Position numbers and translations under genes: made by a program
In this document: positions 1 to 12,777 of the stretch, in pieces
How positions within the stretch are numbered: the stretch's first letter is position 1
Layout: every line of letters starts with the position of its first letter
Assembly: GCA_963970005.1 (NCBI GenBank)
Contig: CAXAMN010018891.1
Location: forward strand, 756,847 to 820,846
DNA length: 64,000 bases
From: Durusdinium trenchii
Taxonomy: Eukaryota; Sar; Dinophyceae; Suessiales; Symbiodiniaceae
Reading direction: 5' to 3'
The notes under the pieces: model-generated
What the model saw: only the letters and a program-made list of their open reading frames with translations
Database searches by the model: none
What the model was told of the DNA's origin: nothing

Positions 1-3000
1 TGCAGGGATCTTATGCCTGCATGTCTGGGAAAACGAGTTCCCGGCTTAAGATTTGGAAAATTAATTGTTCCGCGCTCTTTCAAGCCTTGGATTGTTTCAG
101 AGTTCCGGACACAACCTCTTGCAAGGCACAAGGTGTACAGGGTGCACAGCAACACAAGGTAAGACCTTGTCCCAGTGTCAAACCGCAAGTGATGCTCTAA
201 AGCAAGGAAAATGGCCCGCCTCTCTGTATCCATGCTCATTGAAGCGCTTTGAGCCGAAACCCTGGCTAAAGTGCTCTTCGCCCTCCACTGTGATTCAATG
301 GTTGCTGAATGCCTGTCTTCTAAGGAAGTTCACCAAATGCAATGATTTCTTGTGAATCGCACTGCTGATGTTGGAGATTGGTCTCTATTCTTCGCAGCGA
401 ATTGAGTCTCTCTCCTCTGACAGAAACGGATGCATGGCACTGACAGGACTTTCCTTGGACTTTGAAGCAGCTCATAACAGCTCTGTGCCTGAGGACCAGA
501 CGTGCTTCCTACTCAACACTGATGATCCGAGAACACTACTAGGAACAAGAAGCTACTAGTAGCTCCTGGCATCGCTACTAGTAACACACTAACACTTTGA
601 GATCACACACTTTGAGGCTAATGGCTGAAGCACACGAAGACATACAATTACTCTCCGATAGCCTCACCTACGCTCTGTCGGCCATGTTCACACATTGCAA
701 AGTGGTCACCATGATTCATGATTTTACAACTGCCAAAACCGCTGTTCGAAACCACCATATTTTTCTCCACACCCTTGCGGAATCTACCATGAACATCCAC
801 CACTTTGGTTTAACCAAAGTGAGAGATGTGTAAGTCGTGGGCGACGGGCCAAGCGCCAGCCATGTCTAGCGAGAGGAATGCGAACAGGTTTGGACCGTGG
901 CTTCATAATCTTATTGTTTCGGACATGCCTATCAGCATGTTGCATAGATCCAGAAGATCGACAGAATATTCAACTGATGCAACTCTCGGTTGACCCTTGA
1001 AATTGTGCACTGCTTGGCAGCGTCTATGCAACTAAATGAGTGTCGGAAATGATGGCCACACAGCACCAAGGTTCAACTTCAACTCCTAGCTTTTCCAACC
1101 CTCAACTCAAGGACCTACCTTCTTAAGACCTACCTTCTTAAGCGGGGACAAACACATGTCGTGTAATTGCACTAGTATGTACTGCAATATCTCTGAAGCT
1201 TCCACTACCTCCATTGTATATAATTGATTTTTCTAAAAGTCCAAGTCTTTACTGTTGACTCTTCCGGAAGTATTGTAGCGACTTACGTTCAATTGAAAGC
1301 TACAGCTTTCTGCCATTTGCAAAAGCTGCGGTGGTACCTTTCCTCAAGGCCGTTTCGATCGCTTTCGTCTCATGCAACATTACATGTTTGTGCTAATTCA
1401 GGACTGAGGAACTCCGTGCGTCACCGATGAAAAACGGCTCCGATGTCAAAATCCAATTTTGATCCTGAAACATTTGGCCAATGGCTCCGACGTCTCAGCT
1501 ACTCAAATTGTTCGACGGGCCCCCGGAGACAAGTCCACCTGCTGGGAACACATGCAGGGTCATGAAGGGTGCCGGCACTGAACATGAGTATATAGTTCTA
1601 ATACATGAAAAGATCGATGTCAATTCCTAACGGAAACAAACTAGGCATGGTATTATGTCAACATGTGCATGCGAAGCGTTTGTGATTCCAGCCCATCACC
1701 TCTTCAATGTCCTCTGCTTCAAGCCATGCTCCCTGCGAATGCCGGTCACTTTTGGAGTGCTTCTGACAAAGACAAGTTTGACGAACAGAATGTGTGGTGA
1801 ATCTCCATTCCAGTAGTCCTCAATAGTCCTCATGACATCTCATGACGCTTTCGAAGCAATCAACCTGGAGCCTTGGCCTATCCTTGCTGTTTGACATCTC
1901 AAGCCTGAGGACGGCAACAGGTTGCGCCCGAGGAATTCCACCTGAGAAGCACCCAACAATCGTTTGGTTGGGTCTTGACTTCACGCAGGTGACATTGCAG
2001 GCAGCAGTGCGCCCAGAGCTTGTTGGTCTTGCAGTCAATCCATGAGAGCAATCCCTTCTTGGACTGAGACCGAAGTCCAAGGTGCTGCTCATGAGTAGCA
2101 CAACGACGAGGTCCTCACCAGCGCATCCAATCCCAAGACGCGTCCGCGAGAGGCATGAGGAACCTGGATGATGTGAAGGTATGTCATGATGTCTCTCTTG
2201 CATCTTTGCAAATTGAGTTCTCATTAGCTTTTGCTGGCTGTGAGTCTCATCTATTTTCCTACTCAGAAGCTCCTGCCAAGTAAGTCCCCTGTCCTTCTGG
2301 GGGATCAATAGAGGACAAGTTTGCCGAAACATCTAGCAACCAACTTGCAAACCCTTCTGCGTCCCAGCACGTAATTAGCAACTCATTATATAATATACTA
2401 GTCGGACTAGTCGTGGCTGCTTGAGACTTGAGATGCTACTAGTAGCTCAAGCCCCACCACTTCATCCCCAACCAGTGTCTTAACAGTGCTCGCAGAAGGT
2501 CTTTTGGAGCGCTCGCGATCCATGAGAAGATCTGCTTATCAAAATCAACCACGCCGGCTTGGCTGATCGACAGGGTCCCGGTCGCCCGCCGTTTCTTTTT
2601 GTGGAAGTTCCCGGAAGATCTCACATGACATTGCTTTTCAACGGCAGGAATGCCCCTGACTCTCAGCTTGCTCAGGCTTTTTGCGAGCGAGGCGGCCTTT
2701 GGCAGGGTCAAGAATTCATCCTTCTGAGAACATACTCACTGATACCTCCTCTTGCCTTTTCCATCTTTTTCCAACAAGTTCAAACTTAAAATAGTAGCGA
2801 ATTGAATAGGAAGGCATTAGGGCAAGTTTTCCCAAAAATGTAGACACCAAATGAAACGTGCAAGAGCTTTCCTTCGTCCCAGCTAGTAGTAGCGCTTACT
2901 ACGAGTAGTAGCTACTCCCTACTTCGGCCTACCCGCTCCCCTTTTTGAAAACAGTAATCTCATTCTGCAGCATCTTGCTCCATTACAGATCTTACAGGGA

Positions 3001-3265
3001 GCAAGTGCTCAAGGGACTCAATGATGCACTTCTGATCGCAAAGCTCTGTCCCGTGCCTGCCCCTCATTCTGGCTCACCCTCGGTGCTGAAGGGAATGTTC
3101 ATGCGCTTAGTGTCCTCCAAGGCTTGAGCCGTGGCGGCCATGATGAATCGTGGGTCTTCAAATCATGCTTGTCAACCGGTCACTATGGTCCGTGAAGCCC
3201 TCTTTGGGACCATGCAACACCTTTGCAGGACTCCAGAGTTCGGAAACTTTACGAATTCTAATTCT
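1..3265. other. Spacer without a supported gene
   Basis: No recognisable protein family was found on either strand. Open stretches are short and lack motifs. A small piece of the dispersed CTACTAG repeat lies at about 525-590. The 170-codon minus-strand stretch at 1820-2332 has no motif and was not called. Confidence 0.5.
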
Positions 3266-3269
3266 TGTT

Positions 3270-3345
3270 TCTAATAGCTTCTTGTTCCTAGTAGTAAGGC
3301 CAGGAACCCCTAGTAGCGTCCTTGCTCCTAGTAGCGATGCCCTTT
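3270..3345. repeat. Dispersed CTAGTAGC minisatellite
   Basis: Alternating units of the type CTAATAGCTTCTTGTTCCTA and GTAGTAAGGCCAGGAACC, with CTAGTAGC junctions. The same units recur in many other places in this window. Confidence 0.75.
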
Positions 3346-4194
3346 GCTCTTTGTTGTATATTATGCATGGATCTAGTTTCTAATGTGGGCCTCTTATTAA
3401 TAACCCCCCCCTTGATCAAGTGTGGGCCCCAAATAATGTGATTTCCAGAAAAATCCTAGAAAATATTGATTTAAATTGGAAATGAAAGGAAAGGAGATTG
3501 AAGGAAAGGAAAAGACAATCAAGGTCCAGAAAACATTTAGTACTATTTGAGGACCATATATTGGTTTTTGAAAAGATTTAGTACTATTATTCACGGGCCA
3601 TTTACAAATAGGAGGTCAACATTAGTTGTGTAAATAAATATTATATATTACCACCTTCGCAGGTACTAGATTCCTGGGGCATACCCCTGGAGGCACGTCC
3701 CAGAAGTCCTGCTGTTTCTGCCAAACAGTGTCCAGTCAAAATCTGTGCATTGAAGCTTGAGAAGTTGACATGTTGAGCCTTCATCGTTTGCATCAGGCTG
3801 GTTGTGAACTTAGGGTTGTTGCTGTGCTTACTTGGAGCCTTGGAGCTTGAAATAGTATTAGCAAGGATGTCACCGCAAATGATATTTTCTCTAACTGCTG
3901 TCACAACAGGTGTCACACAAGTGCTAGAAGCTCAATTGGGCTGATCACGTTTCAACATGGTCTTGTTTAAACTTGTTTCTGGAGCATGGCAAAAGAATAT
4001 CAATCATTAGGCATGGAATGCATGAAAAGTGTCCTCATAGTGCAAGTGAGGATGGCCAGGCTTTGGCAAATAGAACTCAGGGTAGTCAGGATCGTGGGAG
4101 TCACGCATCCACACCCAGTATGGGTGCCACCTTAGCAATGTCGAAATGTGACTCTGCGCTGACTGCCGTCCTCAACGCTCCGGTTTTGACTTGG

Positions 4195-4405
4195 AAACTT
4201 CTTGTTCCTAATAGCTTCTTGTTACTAGTAGTAAGGCCAGGAGCCCCTAGTAGNNNNNNNNNNCCAGGAGCCCCTAATAGCTTCTTGTTACTAGTAGTAA
4301 GGCCAGGAGCTCCTAGTAGCGTCCTTGCTCCTAGTAGCGATGCCAGCAGCCCCTAGTAGCTTCTTGTTACTAGTAGTGAGGCCAGGAGGCCCTAGTAGCG
4401 TCCCC
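4195..4405. repeat. Dispersed CTAGTAGC minisatellite with gap
   Basis: Several tandem units reading GCTTCTTGTTACTAGTAGT and GAGCCCCTAGTAGCGTCC. Ten Ns interrupt the array, so the copy number here is not reliable. Confidence 0.8.
4254..4263. other. Assembly gap (10 N)
   Basis: A run of ten undetermined bases inside the tandem array. It is probably a scaffolding gap or a collapsed repeat rather than a true length. Confidence 0.95.
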
Positions 4406-4590
4406 TTCTGCGCTTTGTTGTTTGAAGTCTGCATTCATTTGTCGGGTATATTACGGAAGATTGGATCAGAGGCATGAGACTTTGACAAAAGGTCAACAAT
4501 GTCTGGAGAGGAACAACTTTTTGCAAGCAAGTTGCGGCAGGTTGTACTGAGCCTCAGTCAAGCGATGTCAAGCCTACTTACTACTTGCTC

Positions 4591-5062
4591 TTATATTCTC
4601 TCATTATCTGGTCGAGTCCAACAATACGAGCGGGTCCAAAGACAGGAAGATTGCTTGATCTGGAAAAAGTTATCCTCGGTATTTGACCTCTCCATCCGAA
4701 CGCCAAGGAGCAATCCAAGTCCCACCACGCTCAGTACGGCGTCGATCCAAGTAGCGCGTGACCGGGTTGGTGTTTTCCTGCAAAGAAACTCTGCGCACAT
4801 TCTGAACCAACAGCGGCAATATAGATTACAGGTTATGTAATAGTATTTGCTATCAAATCCCGCACGGAGAAACAATTCAGAGGTTTCTTTTCTGGCAAGC
4901 AACAGGTAGAATATGGTAGAAACTACACAAGACGCAAAGGAAACCAATATAGTAGTCCAGAAGCCAAAGCACGCCTGACGTTCACGTTCACGATTTGCCT
5001 GCATCCACTCAATAGTGTATCGTTTGGGCCTGGCCACTTCAGCACAAAGGTGGCTTGCAATC
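4591..5062 (-). CDS. Possible membrane-protein exon
   Basis: Minus-strand frame open from an AG after a TGA near 5062. It reads a polar start (YYLIASHLCAEV, then RPKRYTIEWMQANRERERQ), a hydrophobic helix (TTILVSFASCVV and on), a hydrophilic stretch and a second hydrophobic segment (DAVLSVVGLGLLLGV). Codon composition looks coding up to about the first helix; the rest may be intron. There is no ATG start and no recognised family. The distal part could equally be read-through into an intron. Confidence 0.3.
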
Positions 5063-5064
5063 AG

Positions 5065-8000
5065 ATAGTACTCTCAGCAATCCCAGCGGCTGTATTGGAC
5101 AACAAACATTCTTGGCGGCTTTCAATCAAAAGAATCAGCTTCAGTTGTATAACAATACAGGATCATTTACAGTATTCATTTGCACTACACTGCCGATGGC
5201 CTGATTCCAATACTGCCTGCGTTCTGGAAGATCATCTGAGTGCCGCGAGCAGTTCTCTCATGCAATTCATTGGCCAAACATGTTTTCATTTCATCGAACT
5301 CTTTGCTCCCTCAATGCCCTGCAAATCCACCCTCTTCGTTGATTAATCAACGACTACTGCATTTAGCAAAGTCAGGGTCTGGTGATCGGTTAGCAGAACT
5401 CGACTGCTTGCATCCTCTGAGCAACTTGTCCATACATTCCAGTGTTGCAGGAAACTGGAACACTATGCACCACAAGAGGGAAGATGCCATATGTGTTTGG
5501 TTTCTTTTAGTTTCCCTAAACATCTAGGAAGCAAATCATTAGTGCGAGCGGTTTTTTGAAGAAAGCTCCCCCCCGCCCTCGCGTGGGGGGAGCTTCCTTG
5601 AAGAAGCGTGAGCTATCCTGCGTCCTAGCTAAGAGCTTCCCATTGCTAGTAGCAATAAGATATTACTTAATTAAGCAGGCGCCTACTTAACTTCTTTGAG
5701 TAAGGAGGCAAGGGGCCCCCACGGGCTTTAAGCAAACAACTTCTCAAAAAGAGATGCGCAGCACCGGAGTGATCTGAAGCTGAGGAGGCGGCCATAAAGA
5801 CCTTCGGTGCAAGGTGCTGAATATTTGGTGTCAAAGCTTGTTATATACACTGCCTGAAACAAACGCCTGAATGAACATGCCACAAATCATGATAGTCTCT
5901 CTCTCTCTCTGTCTATATATATATAGTCTATGAAAACTTGAGTTGCTTGCACCTCTTGCAGACTATCACAGGTTCATCCTTGCTTTACACTGACCTTCAA
6001 TTCAGCGCCAGCCGATCAGCTACCTGCCTCGTACAAGTACTTTCATGATGGCATATCTTCCATGTTTCATCCCATTCCAGAAAAAGCAACATACTTGAAC
6101 ACGAGGTCTTGCTTTGGGCCTTCCCACTTGTAAGCCAAGACACAATAGCCAGTGTGATCATGATTGGTGACACGACCCAGACCCTTGGAGTGCATGACTC
6201 TCTGTGCGCATCTGTCTGTTTTCTACAGTCACTAATGTATCCAAATGTTCTAAAAATCCCAAACATGTTGGAGGCTGGTCAGTCTGAGGCACGGGAAGCT
6301 CTGCAACCATGCCCAGTAGGGGGGATAGTCCTCATTGGTAAGATCCGCTGCATGGAGCGAATTCCAGTCGCGCTCAAGGCTCATGGCAAACATCGACTGC
6401 GATTGCTACTAGTAGCAATGGCCCCTCACCCTAGTAGCGATGGCCTCCAACCTACTAGCCATGGCCTCCAACCTAGGAGTGTACCGTCCAAATCCTTCCT
6501 GATTCAAAGAGTTTTGTGCACCAATCACAATCTTTCAATTTGAACGAATGCATTTCAGCAACTTGAAATGGTGTTGCCGTGAGATGACTTTCTTCAAGCC
6601 ATGGACTTTATGAAATCTCCGCGAGTTATCTTCAAAAGGAGCAAACCTCAGTCTGAGATAATCAGATAGTCCTGGGCAAACTCTCCATAGTAGACGGTGT
6701 GGAAGCTTGGTGAGGCGGCCAGCATGTGTCGTGTGCGTGGGTGCGTTGCAACACATGACAAACATTGCCTGAACACAGCTGCCTTTGAGATTTGGATCAA
6801 CATACTGATTCAATTGTGCTGTGGTCAACAACTTGACAAAGTTCAACATTATAACCACTTTCTGGCACGAAAAGTCACTTTGATGCCACCCACAGCGTCA
6901 TGTCAACATTAGGAAAGTGGCATGCATTCACAACCTTGTGACTTTATGTAATCAGGACTTTAATATCAAACAGAACCATCTGTTGAACCAAGGGCAGTAC
7001 ATTCCTGCTGGCATCAAGGTCCAATGCTCCCAATCCTGAAAACGCGGGAGCATAGCGGGCGCTGAATATAATACTGTAATGTTTGCAGTGAAACCATTGA
7101 GTGATTTGAGGGCGCCACATAGCCATGGTCCCAAACTGGTTGATGCAAAGGGTACCTGGTCAGTGCACAACCGACTTCGGTCCGAACACATGGATGTTGC
7201 ACAAACCGCACCCGTCCTGTCTGAGCAGAACAACCCACCGCAAGTTGGTTATTCAGTATTCAGCTTATACAACTAATATACAGTAAAGGTAATGTTCACC
7301 CCTTTTTCACTACAGCAACACTTTTCTGTCAATTTCAAGAATAACATTCCCAAATCTATTGCTTTGTGTTGCTGTCATATTCTGCAATTGTCACTCCAAT
7401 ACAGTATGTCAATGCATCGTCCAACTACCTTTTGGTGGGCTTGGGCTGCCTTCCATAGTATAAAGTAAATTCTAACCAAATGTGTAGGTATTGATAAACA
7501 TGTACTGTATATATAAATACATACACAATATTATACAATGTATTGCTTCAAGGCGGCACAACAGTACACTGATAAAGTAATATGAACTGCCAGTTGAATC
7601 ACAGAACTTGATAACGAATCACCAAGGAGTGAACATCTAATGTCCGGAAGTCCGGGGCACTTCTTTGGAGTGCCATCTGGCTCAAACTCAGGAGGAGGTG
7701 GTGGCGGCATGTGCAGGAACCTAAGCCGTTGAGCTGCCCAGCGCGGCTCCTATATTTCAATTCTCCGAAAAGTGATTCAAAGTTCAGGGGCCGGGTTAGA
7801 GCTATAAAATACAGATCGTCCAGGGTCAGAGTTTCTTTTTGGGCACCCTGCTGAATCAAAGAACAACACCCCTTGCCTCAACAAATCTGGGCTAGCTAAC
7901 GGGGGCATACCTCCAAGACGAACAGAGGAGCTCGAAACCTCAGGAAACCAGCAGGATTCTCCGCATCAGGAACTTTGTCGTGTTTGATGTACATAATGAT

Positions 8001-8200
8001 TCAATGACTTCGCAAGTTCCAAATATCAACAATACATTCACAATCGGTGTGCCTATCTCATGTCACGTGTAGAAAGTAGTTGCACGAATCATTGGATAAA
8101 GTCTGACAAACTTGCGGCAAAATCAATTATTAAAGCGGTTACTGAGCTGGTTTCTTGTCTATGTGACTCTATGTGTGACATAACAATAATATATATATAT
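5065..8200. other. Spacer with simple repeats
   Basis: No supported gene. It holds a short CT/TA microsatellite at about 5900-5928 and an A+T-rich run at about 7480-7530. A frame at 6535-6858 (minus) has no supporting context. Confidence 0.45.
6405..6480. repeat. Dispersed GCGATGGCCTCCAACC minisatellite
   Basis: Three units of GCGATGGCCTCCAACCTA with CTAGTAGC junctions. It is the same family as the arrays inside the aminotransferase introns. Confidence 0.75.
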
Positions 8201-8896
8201 ATGTATATTACATTATATTACTATTACGGTATATAAAATACATAAAGAATGATCTGACAGCAACCTGAGATTGTAGCTCCTCGCACACCCAAAGCTGTGC
8301 GGCATCGTGCTGCTCGTAGAAGCAGTGCCATGATGGAGAACCTGTAGCTCTGCTTTGTTGACAGTTGTTCTTGCAAGTTGGCGTGAAAACGTGTAACTCA
8401 CGATCATCTGCGCACATAAGATACGCATCACCAAGCAAGATTGCCAAATGAAAAGTCCCCTGCTATAATATCTGGATTTTGACCACAGTCTCCTGGCAGC
8501 TTCCGTCTTATCTCCTGGTTTCCCCACGAATCTCCAGGCAAGGCAAGTGGACAGCTCGGCGCACAGCTGTGAGCCCAAAGAAAACCCAGCAATGACAACC
8601 GTCTGAGCCCCGATTCAACAAACCCTACACGACCTGTGGCCCCACAACTCCATGCACTGTGAATGAGAGCTTGGGAGGAGGAGTCAGGTTGCTCCCAGAG
8701 ATTATTGCCTGGTGTTGCCTGGTAGGTTAAGGCATCTGAGGCCCACGCGGCGTTTGGATGGCATCCGGTAGTCCAAGCACCTGGCATCTGAGTCCAATGA
8801 ACATCCAAACATCTGTCGAGTTGTGGCAATATCGATGTATTCCATGATCTTCGAAACACCCTGCCCTTTTTTGCAATTTAATGCAGCAACCTCAGC

Positions 8897-9292
8897 TCAG
8901 AGGAAATCTTTGGCTGCGTGCAGCCTCTTCGGCGGTGCACAGTCTCGTCCAACGGCGGTCGTCTTCAGTCTCAACGGCAGTCGTCGGGAGACCAAACACC
9001 CCAACGAAAGGGGTATCGAGGGCATCGAGCTCAGAACGGGCATGTGGGACAGCATACCCACTTGATATGGCTGCATGGCTGGGCCATGGAAGGCATCCAG
9101 TCGCTGTGGAGGTACATCCATAATGACCTCGTAGTTCTGCCCAATGGGTCCATCAGATGGTAAATGGATCTCTGGAGCAGGTGGCGCAGGTGTTTCCCGA
9201 GTATCTTCAGGTATCTCTGACGTAGGCCCCAAAAAGTCCTTTATCCCAAGGAAGCTCTCTGCAAGCTTCAGGGCTGCCGTATTCAGCACCAT
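8897..9292 (-). CDS. Possible proline-rich exon
   Basis: A 131-codon frame that starts with ATG at 9292 and ends with a stop. It begins MVLNTAALKLAESFLGIKDF, is then rich in Pro/Glu (SEIPEDTRETPAPPAPEIHL), and no known domain is seen. A second minus frame over 9207-9370 also looks codon-like (LPWDKGLFGAYVRDT), so the true frame is undecided. It may belong with the basic stretch at 9447-9761. Confidence 0.3.
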   Translation of the reverse strand: MVLNTAALKLAESFLGIKDFLGPTSEIPEDTRETPAPPAPEIHLPSDGPIGQNYEVIMDVPPQRLDAFHGPAMQPYQVGMLSHMPVLSSMPSIPLSLGCLVSRRLPLRLKTTAVGRDCAPPKRLHAAKDFL

Positions 9293-9446
9293 GGCTTCGC
9301 TCCAAGGGCCGGCAAGGATTCCATCGTGTCACTGTGGAAGTAGGCCAATTCTTACGGCTGCTGTGTCTTGACCAGTAAAAAGAAAAAATAAACAACAGGT
9401 TCAACAGGAGGAAGAAAACAACAGCTGATTATGTGAGTGACTGCGA

Positions 9447-9761
9447 TCAAACTTGATCATCACTTTCTTGCTTTCTGCAATCTGAGCAATGACTGCAAGA
9501 AACTGAACTCTTGAACTCGGTAGATATCACTGCACGAAAGAGTTCACCAACGAAACGCTTGGCTCTCTTTGGCTCACGAGGTCTTGGGCAACTCAACTTG
9601 GACCCACGAACATCCATCGGCAAACCTTGGTCCATCGGCAGTCTTGTCTTCCTGCGTCTCTGGGTGGGTCGTACCCATTCCGGAAAAGGCTCAGGGCATT
9701 GAAGTGCCACAACAAAGGCCTGCACCAGCAGCAAACTTCGAGGCGTGTTGTCGGCGCACAA
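9447..9761 (-). CDS. Possible basic exon
   Basis: Minus-strand open stretch of about 105 codons. Its middle (ALQCPEPFPEWVRPTQ, RRRKTRLPMDQG, PREPKRAKRFVGELFRA) has coding-like composition, with many Arg/Lys and Pro. No family was recognised and splice ends were not fixed. It lies about 150 bases upstream of the possible exon ending at 8897, on the same strand. Confidence 0.25.
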   Translation of the reverse strand: MCADNTPRSLLLVQAFVVALQCPEPFPEWVRPTQRRRKTRLPMDQGLPMDVRGSKLSCPRPREPKRAKRFVGELFRAVISTEFKSSVSCSHCSDCRKQESDDQV

Positions 9762-10839
9762 CTACCATGAAAGCCATGTAGATTCATCTATATAGTCTGG
9801 TTGCAGGGATTCCAAGAAATCACAAGACCTAGCTCCTACTGTCCTTGATTCTAGATTGGAGAATCAAGCTGAAACAGATTGAAACACTTATGCAGGCCTG
9901 TGCAAAGTGAAGGCAGTTGCGCTTCACTGGGTGGTACCTGCACTCGTCAAATCAACGCGACGGCTGTCAATCTGGAATGACCAGCGGAATGTCTCAATTT
10001 CATAGTTTTTCCACCCTTCTAACCATCTCAAGACTCTCATAGCCTCAAACCGCCATACTTCATCCTGGTAGCACTTGCTGATGCTCAGTAAGTAGATGTA
10101 TATAATTAAGTAGTAAGTAGTAATCTTTTGATAGCGATATTCAAGGATAGCAATAGAATGCAATAGACACTTAGGGCAAGTAGAGTTGATTTTGTTCTTC
10201 CATCAAGTCCTGCTCCTGGTGTCCAGCTCACGAGTTGGCTGGCCACTGGTCAACCATTTCACCAAGCACCTGAAGCGAACCAACGGCGGTTGAAACATTC
10301 TGTGCGAAATTCAGCGGGCCAACGACGTTGAGCACATTCTTAGCCGCTAAAAGCAGTGAAGTCCAAGGGCTAAGTCCTTTCGGTCGGAGGGGACAGTGAG
10401 CTGAACCAAGTTCACCATGAACTTTCGGACGCCAATTTCAGAAGGATTTGTCAACTCCCGAATTCGACGTTGACTCCTAAGACTCCATAACACAATTCGA
10501 CGTCAACTCCTAAGGAATAAATATATATCCTAGTCCTAAATCCTAAATGAAGCCAAACATTCTTTTCCAGAAACATCCTTCAGGAATCCTTCCCTATCTC
10601 CTTTCACAGAATGCTGATCCTCCACAATACTTGTCCAATTTGAAGCCATTTTTTGGAACTGTTTGAATGAGGACTCCCCGGTTCATTGATCAGAGGTGGA
10701 CAGCGGCAAAAACAGTCAAAAGGAAAAGCCGAGAAACCCCTGCAAGAACTCTTGCGCTGAATGACATGTCAACCTTGTGTTCTTTGAAGCACGTCGAATC
10801 GGTCTTCGCGAATCTTCGGGTTGATTCCTCTTCAGGCCT

Positions 10840-11004
10840 CGATCACATCTGAGGCTACTGGCACTGCGGATCTGACTTTCGTTGAGCTTGGAAAAGCCCA
10901 GATCAACAGATTCAGTGTAGATGTGCACCTGAAAGAGGATGATCCATCTCTCGCATTTCTCCGGCTTGTGCAAAGGAACACATGCGGGAAGGCCAAAGCA
11001 CTTT
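10840..11004 (+). CDS. Possible exon, unknown protein
   Basis: Plus-strand frame reading SITSEATGTADLTFVELGKA and on through VDVHLKEDDPSLAFLRLVQR. It shows regular codon use over about 50 codons. An AG (CTCTTCAG) precedes it. The C-terminal part becomes unconvincing after about 10990, which suggests a donor near there. No family was recognised. It is one of the few plus-strand coding signals in the first half of the window. Confidence 0.35.
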
Positions 11005-12770
11005 CATGTTTATGGCAAAGTTAACTTGCAGTGTGAAACGATCTTCATGCACAGCTATTCTATGTGACGAACATGCCAAAGCCGTGCCCCTGTTCTATTC
11101 TTCAGGCCTGATGGGCTTGTGGTCTCATCCAAACCACCCCAGAATCTGGCAAGGACACGAAACTTGAGAGGTCGAAACAAGCTTGGAAGCGGTGGATTAG
11201 GAATTTTTAAATGCTTCATTGACACTTATCAATCTTACCGTTTATATTTTGCTGCTGTAGGAAAAAATTGCACTCATGAGTTGCTCGCTTGTTTGCAAAC
11301 AACAACGACAACAACCACAAAGCTCAATCGTTGAAGGCGTCCGAGGCCCGTTTCTCCCAGCGCCTGGAGTGTCGGCCCAACGGAAGTACCACTCGTCACC
11401 CAAAACCTGCATCGATATGAAGTGGTGGCTTCAAATTGCCGAGTTCAGAAGTACGAACTGTAGACTCAAACTATCTCAAACTACAGGAGCTTTCACCATT
11501 GCAGTGCAGTCTAGTAAAGAATAGTAAAACACACATTTCGCACATGCATGATAGATTGACGCGCATTGTCGCATCTTTTTTAGGATTTACTCAGTCATCG
11601 TGTTTCATCGTACGATCTTGGTTGATCAAAGCAACGCCTGGCAGTTTTTCAAACACTCGCAGCGGCTCGCGTGTGCCTCTACACCAACATGGAACGCACC
11701 CAAACCCATCTGCCGCAAGAGGGTCTGATTGAGTCGTGCCTTGGCATTCAAAGCAGCAAGAAAACTGTTGGGCAGGTCAAAAAGGGAAGAAACTAATCTT
11801 TGCCTACTGTAGTGATTATTGAGTTAACTTGAAACTGCAAAAACATCGAACAAAACACCGAATAAATAGGGGCCAGCATGCTCCCCCTGCTCAGCTCTCT
11901 GATGCGTTGACCAACTCTTCAACTTTCCTGCCTGCCTGCCTAACTTTTGGAGTTAACATGACGCTTTCATGACTGGTTTCTGCCCAGAAAGCCCCTCACC
12001 ATCACAGTGTCGAGATCATAGATGTGAAGCCAAATCCTGTGGTATTTCCGCCGTCGACCTAAGGAGCAGTCGCTTCAGAGGGACTCGGACTAATAGTTAT
12101 GGTTGGTTGGTTGGCTGGCTGGCTATATAATTGGTTGGTTGGTTCCCTAGTTTCTTGCCATAAATTTGGTAGTGGTAAGCATACAGTCAAGCAAGGAAAT
12201 TCCACTTGCTTCAAACAAGCGACGCGCAGCCTCTTCTAGTGTCCTGTTGTAGTTATTGAGTAACACACGTTGAGTATTTATGAATCTTTCAATACGACAG
12301 TTCAGACATGAAATTAACAATCTCAATGCAAAGAGCTCAGCGCCTGGCCCGAGTTCGGTGTTCTACCTTGCACATTATGTCACATAAGATTGACCTCAAT
12401 TCAAAATAGATTGCATCCACTTTGGGCCTCAAACGCCTGCATCCTGCAGTATTTCGCAATGTTGTGATTCCACGTGATTCCTGCAAGCTCTCCACCTGCC
12501 TGAGTTCTCCCTCGAGACGCATGCGTCTTGTGTTTCCGATGGATCCTCAGAGTCCAACATGTCAGCACGGCATGGTCTGTGACATAGTGCGGACAGTGAC
12601 CTTTGACTATTACTTATATAATGTATCTTGATGCTAACTGCTAATTGATTCGTGACCAAGTAGAACGACAATACCTTCTGAAATATCATGTCCACTCAAG
12701 GAACAGCTGCTTGTTGGCATCTTCACGTTGACAACTTCGTGGCACTTAGTGCTCAGGATCGCAAAAGCAC
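11005..12770. other. Spacer
   Basis: No supported gene. A GGTTGGTT/GGCTGGCT tandem run lies at about 12100-12150. The spacer leads into the 3' end of the aminotransferase gene. Confidence 0.45.
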
Positions 12771-12777
12771 TTTTAAC

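Noticed and set aside
6700-6858. Kinase-like VDPNLKGS string on the minus strand
   Set aside because: It is a short resemblance to plant receptor kinases with no other kinase motif around it.
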